Shown here: positions 7,054 through 14,900 of the stretch, piece by piece
How positions within the stretch are numbered: the stretch's first letter is position 1
Layout: every line of letters begins with the position of its first letter
From: Bacillota bacterium
GTDB lineage: Bacteria; Bacillota; Clostridia; Christensenellales; Aristaeellaceae
NCBI GenBank assembly: GCA_023460055.1
Contig: JAEWRJ010000147.1
Coordinates: 1 to 15,649 of the forward strand
DNA: 15,649 nucleotides
Direction of reading: 5' to 3'
Notes under the pieces: model-generated
Databases searched by the model: none
Seen by the model: only the letters and a program-made list of their open reading frames with translations
Told to the model about the DNA's origin: nothing
Translations under genes and position numbers: made by a program

Positions 7054-8927
7054 AGATTAAAAAGAGCCTGCTGGTAGCATCCATCCTCATTTTTGTCATT
7101 GCCCTGGGGATGATCGGCACCGGCGTATACGGTTTGAGCGGCCGGTCAAATGCAGGTACCTTTGAAACGCTCAACAAGATGCGCGCCTACTCGGTGATGT
7201 CGGCTGCGGTTCGCCCCATCATGGATAAGATGGTGAAGGACGCCAGCGACGCGGCCTATGATTATGCCAAGGATAACGGCATGAGCCGCAGCCAGCGGTC
7301 AACCTATGTAGCCGAGCAGGAGGCGGCGGCCCGCGTTGATGCCGCCCGGTATCTGGAGCGCTTCTATACCCTGGACTCCCCAGGGCTGGCCGCTGCCATC
7401 ACGGCGCTGGATGAGAAGCTGGAGGCCTACTACGCCGCCTTGAGCCAGGATGAACAGGCCTTCTTGCTATCCAAGCAGGACGCCGCGCCTGCCATAGAAG
7501 AAGCGGCGGAACCGGCTGCCGCGGAGGCCATCCCGGTATCGGTGGATGCCGTTCGGCCCGTTATCGATGACCTGACCGGCTTTGTGCCCAGCGCCGATGC
7601 GCGCGCGCTGGAGCAGGAGGCTATACCTTATCTGGATGCCTTGCTTGTGGAAGTGTCTTTGCTTGACCCGCTGCTGACACCGGAACTCATCGCGTCCTCT
7701 TCACGCCAGATAATGGAGGCTGTGCGTTCCAAAGGCGACAGCTTTGAGAGCATTTATGATCGCAGCGTGCATAACGGCGCTGTCAGCGTGCTCAAACAGG
7801 ATGATGTCTTCCGCATGAAGCTGCTGCGCGGGGCGGAAAATATGCTGTATGTCGGCTTCGGCCTTCTGGTGCTGGGGCTGGCGGTTCTGTTTTACAAGCA
7901 GGCCGCGCAGAAGCTGGGGATGCCGCGCTTTGTCATCCTGATGTTCTTTGTGCTGCTGCTGGTGCTGGCCGGGCTGTATAATATCGCCCTGCCCGGCATG
8001 GTCAGCAACGTGCTGCAAAGGCTTGGCATGTATGGCGTGCTGGTGCTGGCTATGCTGCCGGGCATCCAGAGCGGTATCTCCCTCAACCTGGGCATGCCTA
8101 TCGGCATCATCTCAGGCCTGCTGTCCACCCTGATCGCGATGGAAAACAACATGACAGGCTGGCCCGCCTTTGTCTTTGCGGTAATTCTGGCTGTTATACT
8201 GGCCATCCCCGTTGGCTGGGGCTACGGCCTGCTGCTCAACCGCCTCAAGGGCAGTGAAATGACGGTATCCACCTATGTAGGCTTCAGCTATGTATCCCTG
8301 TTTTGCATCGCATGGATGGTGCTGCCCTTCCGTAACCCCAAGCTGACCTGGGCTCTAGGCACCGGCCTTCGCACCATGCACAACATGGGGTCCTCCTTTG
8401 GTGGGCTGCTGGACAATTTCTTGCGTTTCAGAGTATTTGGCATATCGGTACCTACGGGGCTTCTGCTCTTCCTTATGATATGCTGCCTGGCGATGTACCT
8501 GTACGAGCGCTCCAAAACCGGTGTGGCCATGCTGGCCGCGGGCGGCAACCCGGCTTTTGCCGCGGCCTCCGGCATCAATGTGGATAAAATGCGCGTGATC
8601 GGAACCACGCTGTCCACCGTCATCGCGGCGGTCGGCATCATCGTCTACTCGCAGTCCTTTGGCTTTATGCAGCTATATACCGGACCCCAGCAGATGGGCT
8701 TTATCGCGGCTAGCGCTATCCTCATCGGCGGCGCGACGGTCTCCAAAGCCAAGGTATATCATGTCATCCTGGGCACCTTCTTGTTTCAGGGGGTTCTGGC
8801 AATGGGCATTCAGGTGGCCAACGCCATGATCGATGTAGGCGGTCTGTCCGAGGTGATGCGCATACTGATTTCAAACGGCATCATACTCTATGCCCTGACA
8901 CAGGCGGGAGGTAAGGGACGTGAATGA
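7050..8927 (+). CDS. ABC permease (BPD_transp_2) with large extracytoplasmic insert
   Basis: 625 residues, much longer than the roughly 300-400 of ordinary RbsC/YufP-type permeases. TM1 is residues 5-28; TM2 starts near Met265 (LYVGFGLLVLGLAVLFY). Between them lie about 230 hydrophilic, helix-prone residues that should face outside, including an Ala/Glu/Pro linker near 145-162. The words AVRPIMDKM (53-61) and AVRPVIDDL (167-175) suggest an internal duplication. The rest carries the family hallmarks: LNLGMPIGIISG, AAGGNPAFAAASGINVDKMRVIGTTLST, and FGFMQLYTGPQQMGFIAASAILIGGATV. With the second permease it forms the membrane channel. AAGGAGGAG at 7036-7044 is a strong ribosome binding site inside the ATPase gene. 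The stop overlaps the next gene's start. Confidence 0.88.
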   Translation: MKIKKSLLVASILIFVIALGMIGTGVYGLSGRSNAGTFETLNKMRAYSVMSAAVRPIMDKMVKDASDAAYDYAKDNGMSRSQRSTYVAEQEAAARVDAARYLERFYTLDSPGLAAAITALDEKLEAYYAALSQDEQAFLLSKQDAAPAIEEAAEPAAAEAIPVSVDAVRPVIDDLTGFVPSADARALEQEAIPYLDALLVEVSLLDPLLTPELIASSSRQIMEAVRSKGDSFESIYDRSVHNGAVSVLKQDDVFRMKLLRGAENMLYVGFGLLVLGLAVLFYKQAAQKLGMPRFVILMFFVLLLVLAGLYNIALPGMVSNVLQRLGMYGVLVLAMLPGIQSGISLNLGMPIGIISGLLSTLIAMENNMTGWPAFVFAVILAVILAIPVGWGYGLLLNRLKGSEMTVSTYVGFSYVSLFCIAWMVLPFRNPKLTWALGTGLRTMHNMGSSFGGLLDNFLRFRVFGISVPTGLLLFLMICCLAMYLYERSKTGVAMLAAGGNPAFAAASGINVDKMRVIGTTLSTVIAAVGIIVYSQSFGFMQLYTGPQQMGFIAASAILIGGATVSKAKVYHVILGTFLFQGVLAMGIQVANAMIDVGGLSEVMRILISNGIILYALTQAGGKGRE

Positions 8928-10170
8928 ACTAAAAAGCCGCCCGTTTGACGCGGGCAAGCACTTCAAGGAATACATCGTTACCTATGTCTTTTTGATCCTG
9001 TCGGTCACCTTTACGGTCATCTCCGGCAGGCCGATGAATGACATACTCTACCAGATCATGAGCCGCCTGGTGCGAAACCTGTTCATTGTGCTCAGCTTGA
9101 TCATCCCGATTGTCTCCGGCATGGGCATCAACTTTGCCATCACCATCGGCGCGATGGCGGCGCAGGTGGGCATGCTGCTGGCCATCAACTGGAGCCTGAC
9201 CGGGCTTGGCGGCATCCTGGTGGCCGCCCTCATCACGGCCCCTCTGGCGGGTGTTTTCGGCTTCCTGATCGGTTCCCTGCTTAACCGCATGAAGGGGCAG
9301 GAAACCATCGGCTCCCTGATCCTGGGCTATTTCGCCAATGGAGCTTATCAGCTGCTGTTCCTCTTTGTGTTTGGCATGATCATCCCGCTGAGTTCCAAGG
9401 TGACCATCGTCGGCGCGACCGGCGTGCGGAACACTTTGGATCTGACGATCAACGGCTTGCAGGGCGCGGTGGATAATGTGTTGAGGCTCCACTTTGGCAC
9501 GGCGCTGTATATTGTCAGCGGTATCATCGCCTTAGGGGCTATCGCTCTGTATCTGACGAAGAAAATGAGCCAAAAGCGCTTCATCGCCCTGCTTGTTCTG
9601 CCGGCGGTGATGTGCGGGGTGTACAGCCTGCCGATGGTCAGCGTGCATTTCTCAAATGTTTTTGTACCGGTGCTGACCTTTGTGTTCATCGCTCTGCTGT
9701 GCCTGTTCAACGCGGGCATCATGAAAACCCGCCTGGGCCAGCAGTTCCGGGCTGTCGGCCAGAACCGCTCTGTTGCCAACGCGGCCGGCATCAATGTCAA
9801 CCGGGTGCGCCTGATCGCCATTATGGTGTCCACCGTGTTCGCCGGCTGGGGGCAGATCCTGTTCATACAGAACCTTGGTACCCTGCAGACTTATTCCGCC
9901 CATGAGATGGTGGGCCTGTACGCCGGCGCCGCGATCCTGGTCGGAGGAGCCAGCATCAACCGCGCGACCAACACCCAGGCCATCGTCGGCTGTCTGCTGT
10001 TTCATACCCTGTTCGTCGTGGCGCAGGACGCGGGCACGGTGCTGTTCGGAGATCCCGTGGTAGGCGAGTATTTCCGTGTGTTCCTCTGCTACGGCGTTAT
10101 TGCCATCGCGCTGGTGATGTACGCCTGGAAGGGAATTAAAACCGCGAAGCGGGCCGAAGCGACGCGCTGA
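8920..10170 (+). CDS. ABC permease (BPD_transp_2), second subunit
   Basis: 416 residues with about nine hydrophobic segments and the same module as its upstream partner: FAITIGAMAAQVGML near residue 75, LNRMKGQETIGSLILGYF (compare LNRLKGSEMTVSTYVGFSY in the first permease), a conserved cytoplasmic loop RAVGQNRSVANAAGINVNRVR, and YSAHEMVGLYAGAAILVGGASI. It lacks the long outer insert. The GTG start at 8920 overlaps the preceding stop by eight bases; GGGAGG at 8906-8911 is eight bases upstream, and the ATG at 8924 is out of frame. It likely forms a heterodimer with the first permease, importing an unidentified sugar-like or nucleoside-like molecule. Confidence 0.9.
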   Translation: MNELKSRPFDAGKHFKEYIVTYVFLILSVTFTVISGRPMNDILYQIMSRLVRNLFIVLSLIIPIVSGMGINFAITIGAMAAQVGMLLAINWSLTGLGGILVAALITAPLAGVFGFLIGSLLNRMKGQETIGSLILGYFANGAYQLLFLFVFGMIIPLSSKVTIVGATGVRNTLDLTINGLQGAVDNVLRLHFGTALYIVSGIIALGAIALYLTKKMSQKRFIALLVLPAVMCGVYSLPMVSVHFSNVFVPVLTFVFIALLCLFNAGIMKTRLGQQFRAVGQNRSVANAAGINVNRVRLIAIMVSTVFAGWGQILFIQNLGTLQTYSAHEMVGLYAGAAILVGGASINRATNTQAIVGCLLFHTLFVVAQDAGTVLFGDPVVGEYFRVFLCYGVIAIALVMYAWKGIKTAKRAEATR

Positions 10171-10178
10171 GCCGCTTC

Positions 10179-10191
10179 CCCGCTGCGCGGG
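10179..10191 (+). other. Short GC hairpin after the permease operon
   Basis: CCCGC-TGC-GCGGG, eight bases after the stop of the second permease, with no T-run. It may stabilise the mRNA end ahead of the stronger terminator at 10249-10300. Confidence 0.3.
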
Positions 10192-10248
10192 ATTGGAAAA
10201 AGAGCACAGCAAAGGGGTCGAAGCGAAAGCCGTATCCCCGGAAAAATT

Positions 10249-10300
10249 AAAAAACTACTCGCAAATTACTGTAAAATGTGATAATTGCGGGTAGTTTTTT
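10249..10300. terminator. Bidirectional terminator between ABC operon and HTH gene
   Basis: AAAAAACTAC(T)CGCAA on the left pairs with TTGCGGGTAGTTTTTT on the right, with one wobble and one bulge and about ten loop bases. The T-run at 10295-10300 serves the plus-strand importer operon, and the A-run at 10249-10254 is a T-run on the minus strand, serving the convergent regulator gene whose stop is at 10338. Confidence 0.85.
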
Positions 10301-10337
10301 ATCAGTATAAGCCCTGCAGGCAGCATGATACAATTGA

Positions 10338-11738
10338 TTATCCCAACGCGCGCAGTTCCTGCAGCAGCGTGCCCCACATCTCTTCATCCAAAGGCAAAGG
10401 GCTAAGGCGGCCGGACGCAAGTTCTCTGTTCAGCCCTCTTTGTATGGCCCCGGTTGGCAAAACATGAAATTTTTCGTTGCGGCATCGGCTGTCGGCTACA
10501 TAGACAACAGTATATTCTCTGCATTGCAGGATAGCAAGCTTAGGCATGTTAGAGTTGAGGAGGATGACTGAGTCCGCGTCTCTGTTGCCTAAATGTGCAC
10601 TCAGACGTGACAGGTAGGGGAGGCGTTTGCTGCGGGAGATGTTGACAATGCCCGCCAGGGGCAGGATCAGCCTGCCGGTTTTATAAAAATGTTCCATCAT
10701 ATCCTGCGTGATGTACAGGGGAATGCTGGACTTGAGAATATGGTCGAACAGCTTTGCCGCTTCATGCCGCCGAAAGTCAGGCGCGTGCTGGGCATCGAGG
10801 TCTTCGCCTTTCAGCAGAAAACCCAGAGGCATAAATATATACGCCGCCTGAACGCCTTCGCGAATCAATCCATCGATGAGATCCGGTCTTGCCTGAAGCC
10901 CGGCGGAAGCCTCCGCGCCGGAAAAACTCACCCTCTTTGGCCCCTGCCTCATGAGGGAGGTGAAAAAGGAGGCAAGAAAGCTTTTGTGGGCAATCATGGT
11001 CATTGTTTGTGAGCCGTCAATCAGGGTTGTGAACACCAGCAGAAAGCGGCCTTTCAGCAGCAGGAAAGGCTGATTGTTATTCCAGTTAGCAGTCCAGAAA
11101 TACAGATCGCCGTATTCCTGCATTTTTACCGCGGTTTGGAGAAACGGGAAGCCCATGACGCTTTGATCGGAGTTCATATAGGATGAGTTGATGAAGCAAT
11201 GAAAGGAAAGGCTGCAATCGCGGGACAAGTTCGCAAAAATCAGCCGGCCAAGCAGGTCCGAGGAGCTATCGGAAAATAGCGGAAAGTTGATATAAAGCTC
11301 CAGCGGGCTCCCGCTTACGCTGTTGATGTGGTCGGACAGCAAAATACATATCATATTCAGGGATAGCCGGGGCCCCAAAAAGCATTCTTCCCGATCGGGA
11401 AAGTCAAGGTTTACATTGTTTTCAGCAGCATATTCTATATCAAGCGTGTATTTTAGAGCCTGGATCAAAAATTGTTCCAGCTCTTGGATGGAGCTGAAAT
11501 CATAGATCACGGGGAAAATGTCTGTTAATTTAGCGTAGCAGTTGGGGGCCCATAGCGCTTTGCTGAAGTAAGCGGCGGCCTGCTGGTAGAATGTTCTCTT
11601 TTCTTTCTGAAGAGGCAGGCGGTTTCCCGTGAGGATTTTGCTCAAACTGCTGGGAGACATGTTCATGAACAAGGCAAAATCAGTTTTGTTCCTTGGGGCG
11701 ATGTTCAGCAGCTTTTCTATCATGGGGCCAATCTTCAC
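10338..11738 (-). CDS. HTH (XRE-like) regulator with unrecognised C-terminal domain
   Basis: 466 residues. Residues 6-42 look like a Cro/XRE-type helix-turn-helix: an N-terminal helix, then RNKTDFALFMNMSPSSLSKI and the helix-ending GNRLP. The remaining 400 or so residues match no family I know; they are soluble, mixed alpha/beta, without membrane segments, and rich in hydrophobic strands (DLYFWTANWNN, FLLLKGRFLLVFTTLIDG, YTVVYVADSR). A ligand- or protein-sensing role is possible but unproven. The GTG start at 11738 has AAGGGGG seven bases upstream; ATG at 11723 is an alternative. The gene converges on the ABC importer operon and diverges from the adhesin gene with a 249-bp shared promoter region, so either or both could be targets. 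Base composition appears lower in GC than the housekeeping genes to the left. Confidence 0.75.
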   Translation of the reverse strand: MKIGPMIEKLLNIAPRNKTDFALFMNMSPSSLSKILTGNRLPLQKEKRTFYQQAAAYFSKALWAPNCYAKLTDIFPVIYDFSSIQELEQFLIQALKYTLDIEYAAENNVNLDFPDREECFLGPRLSLNMICILLSDHINSVSGSPLELYINFPLFSDSSSDLLGRLIFANLSRDCSLSFHCFINSSYMNSDQSVMGFPFLQTAVKMQEYGDLYFWTANWNNNQPFLLLKGRFLLVFTTLIDGSQTMTMIAHKSFLASFFTSLMRQGPKRVSFSGAEASAGLQARPDLIDGLIREGVQAAYIFMPLGFLLKGEDLDAQHAPDFRRHEAAKLFDHILKSSIPLYITQDMMEHFYKTGRLILPLAGIVNISRSKRLPYLSRLSAHLGNRDADSVILLNSNMPKLAILQCREYTVVYVADSRCRNEKFHVLPTGAIQRGLNRELASGRLSPLPLDEEMWGTLLQELRALG

Positions 11739-11775
11739 GCGGATACCCCCTTAACAGCGAAATTGAGATAATTGT

Positions 11776-11804
11776 ATGATAGCATGTCCTGATAATGCTA
11801 ACAA
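11776..11804 (-). promoter_or_regulatory. Promoter and possible autoregulatory site of the HTH gene
   Basis: On the minus strand TTGTTA (complement of 11799-11804, 4/6) and TATCAT (complement of 11776-11781, 5/6) are spaced by 17 bp, predicting a leader of about 30 bases before the GTG. The inverted pair TAGCAT (11780-11785) and ATGCTA (11795-11800) fills the spacer, and GTTAGCAT (complement of 11795-11802) overlaps the -35, matching the word in the palindrome at 3915-3922. Confidence 0.5.
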
Positions 11805-11912
11805 GCAAAAATAGGCAATAAACAACACTGAAATTTCTTTTGATGGAAAAAATAAAATATACATACGCAGGTTATTTCAAGAAAAACCGCTTCCTTTTTT
11901 ATTTTCTTTGGT

Positions 11913-11918
11913 TATAAT
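11913..11918 (+). promoter_or_regulatory. -10 box of the adhesin promoter, poor -35
   Basis: TATAAT is a perfect -10, about 70 bases before the adhesin ATG. The -35 position (11890-11896) reads CTTCCTT inside a T-rich stretch and matches poorly, so activation by a regulator is plausible. The AT-rich bases 11805-11890 show no gene. Confidence 0.5.
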
Positions 11919-11938
11919 GATATGGTATATGTGAATGC

Positions 11939-11957
11939 TCTGCCATTGGCTGGCAGA
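11939..11957 (+). other. Stem-loop in the adhesin 5' leader
   Basis: TCTGCCA and TGGCAGA (seven perfect pairs) enclose TTGGC, 19 bases before the ribosome binding site GGAGGG (11976-11981). It could protect the mRNA end; it does not occlude the ribosome binding site as drawn. Confidence 0.45.
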
Positions 11958-11987
11958 AACCAGATATAAAGGTTTGGAGGGTGCGGT

Positions 11988-14900
11988 ATGAGAAATTGGT
12001 ATAACAGACTTTGGTCGGTATTGCTGGCGGCCATTTTGATGATGGGGATTATCCCTATTGCTCACGCAAGCGACCTGAGTGATAAATTCCAATTGATTAC
12101 AGGCGTGGAGATCATTATTACTGATGACAACGGCGAGCCGCTTGCCGAACAGCCGAACCCCGTCCCTTTGGATTCCTACTTCAGGCTGAAGTATGATTTC
12201 AAGCTTCCTCATGATGCCGAGGGTTCCATTGATGCCGGCGATGAATATTTCCTTGATCTGCCGCCGCAGATCAAGGTGGCGCCCTTTGCCCCGATTGATT
12301 TAGTGTATGACAGCGTTGCACTGGCCACCTGGCAGGTGGTCAATGGTCCGAACAATCGCATCAAGCTTGTGTTCACACAAGAGGCAAGCAGGCTGTCGAA
12401 CATCAAGGGTTCTTTTTGGATGAACCTGCGCTTTGTCAAAGACGACATCGGGGCAGGAGGCGAGACGGAAATTAAGTTTGACTTTGGCGGCGAGAATGAT
12501 GGGACCGTGAATGTCGAATTTGAAAACAATGATCTTCCTGCCATTAAAAAAAGCGGCTATAACGCAGGCAATGGACGTATTACTTGGACCATTGAGGTCA
12601 ACGAGAACAGCAAGCCTCTGACAAACCTGGTGGTGAAAGACGTGCTGCTGCCGGGCCAGACCTATGTCGGCAGTTTTCAGATAACCCCCTCCTCTACGGT
12701 CACCTTTAACAATAATAACGGCGAGCTGAGCTGGACTTTTACCAACCCCAACCCTGTAACAGACAAACGCACCATCACTTTTCAAACCATGGGTTCTGTG
12801 GGCCCCAATACAAACAAGGCGACTGCAGACTATGAATGGGCGGGGGTGCCCGGGGTGATAGAATCCGATCCCGCTACTGTCATCATCCCGATTGAGTATC
12901 TCAAAAAGAGCGGCGCTTATGAGGAGGACAACAAGCGCATCAAGTGGACGGTGGATCTGAACCCCCTCAGCCTTGACATGGGCCGGGTGACCTTCAAGGA
13001 TACGCTGCCCGCCGGGCTGACGCTGAATCCGCAGTCTCTGGATATGGTGGCTTATGGCACAACTTCGCCTGTCGATACGAAGGCAGCTTCGGTTGATGGG
13101 CAAGTGTTTACCGCAGACCTCGGCATGATTGCTGAACACAAGACGCTGACATACTATACTGCTGTTGATCCCAGCCAATATGGTGCAAACACATCGAGCG
13201 CTACGTTTACAAACACGGCTGAAGTTGATCACAGCGGGCCCTACGGCGGTGATGGCGCCAACAGCAGTGGCATTGGCGTAGGCGTACCCTTCTCCATGCT
13301 GGATAAATGGGCCGCGGGGTATGATGCGGCCACCGGACAGATCACATGGCAGCTGCGGGTGAACCGCAACCGTATTTCCATCACCAATCCCCTGATCACC
13401 GATACCATCCCTCTGGACCAGAGCTATGTGATCGGCAGCTACAATATCAAGGCACCCGCCCCCTCAGGCTTGAGTACCCCGGTGCCGTCGTACGCGGCGG
13501 GTACCGGAATATTGACAATCCAATACACCGGTACTACCTCGGACGTTTTTACCATTGAGTTCAAGACCCAGATCAAGGATAAAAAGGTCTGGCAGAGCAA
13601 CGAAAATAAGATCTACACAAACGCGGCCACCTTGACAGTAACTGGCAGGGATCCCATTCCCGCGACCGCGGAAAAGGAGATCAACAGCGTTGTCCTGAGA
13701 AAGACCTTTGGAAGCTATAATCACCTGACTCGTGAGTTGAGCTGGAACATCGCAATCAATGAAAATAAGAACAGCCTGACGAGTGTCGTTGTGACCGACT
13801 ATATTCCGGCAGGTTACGAATATGTCAGCATCACCTATGGGGATGGCAGTGCCTTGCCGGCAGAAAGCGTAACGCCGGCAGGCGCGCATCCGGTTGATGC
13901 GGCGGCATATCCGACAGGTGTCAGGGTCAGCCTGGGGACTGTCAGCGACACGGTGCAGCTAAAGGTCACCACCAGGCTGACAAACCTTGATATCCTGCTA
14001 AATGAGAACGGGCAGCATACCGTATACAACAGGGTCGGTGTGACCCATACAGACTTGCCTGGTGGCAAAGAGATCACCGTGCCGGGAAACTTTACCACAA
14101 CTGTGGCGAACAAAGGCCATCACTACACGGCAGGCAATCGGTTTATCGATTGGGTGGTGCGGATTAATCAGGCCAATCTTAGCCTCAGCGATGTGAAGAT
14201 GACGGATACTCTTCAGGATGGGCTGGCCCTGGATTTGGACCATATCCACCTGTATCAGGCCACCCTTAACGCAGACGGAAGCCTGACGGAGGGGGCTGAG
14301 GTAGCCATTGGCCCGGCAAATGTGAAGTACAACGCTGAGACGCGTGAGTTTGAGTTTATTATGCCGGTCGACCCTGTCGCGCAGCCATACATCCTGCGCT
14401 TCCGTACGCAAATCACCGGCGGGCAAAGGCAATACAGCAATACCATCAATTTTTCCGGCAGCGGCAAGGAGCACACGGGCGGCAGCGGCGGCGTCAACAC
14501 CAGCTGGCAAGGGTCGGGGCAGCAGGTCGAGGGGGAAGTCGGCAGCATCTCTATCAATAAGACTGATGATGTGACCGGTGAAAAGCTGCAAGGCGCTGTT
14601 TTTGAACTATACAACACCATGGGGCTGTTAGTGGCTACCGCCACGACAGGCGAAGATGGAACCGCGATGTTGTTTGACCGCGCGCTGCTAAACAGGGCAT
14701 ACACCGTCAAAGAGAAGGCCGCGCCGCATGGATACACCGGCCCGGCCTACGAAACGATTGTAACGCTGGAAGGCACCGCCCCCGGAAGACGGTATGTGAC
14801 CCTGGCCTTTACCAACACCCGCAATGGCGGCTACCATACACAAATAACCGCTTCCAAGAGCTGGAGCGGCCTTGAAGAGCTGGATGGGACCAGGCCGAAT

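Noticed and set aside
10201..10245. Possible small riboswitch-like fold after the second permease
   Set aside because: Only a GGGG/CCCC pairing is visible, it lies after the operon rather than before a gene, and no known riboswitch core was recognised.
12300..13232. Long minus-strand frame opposite the adhesin
   Set aside because: The plus frame is continuous for 1220 codons with domain repeats; the antisense translation has no recognisable motif.
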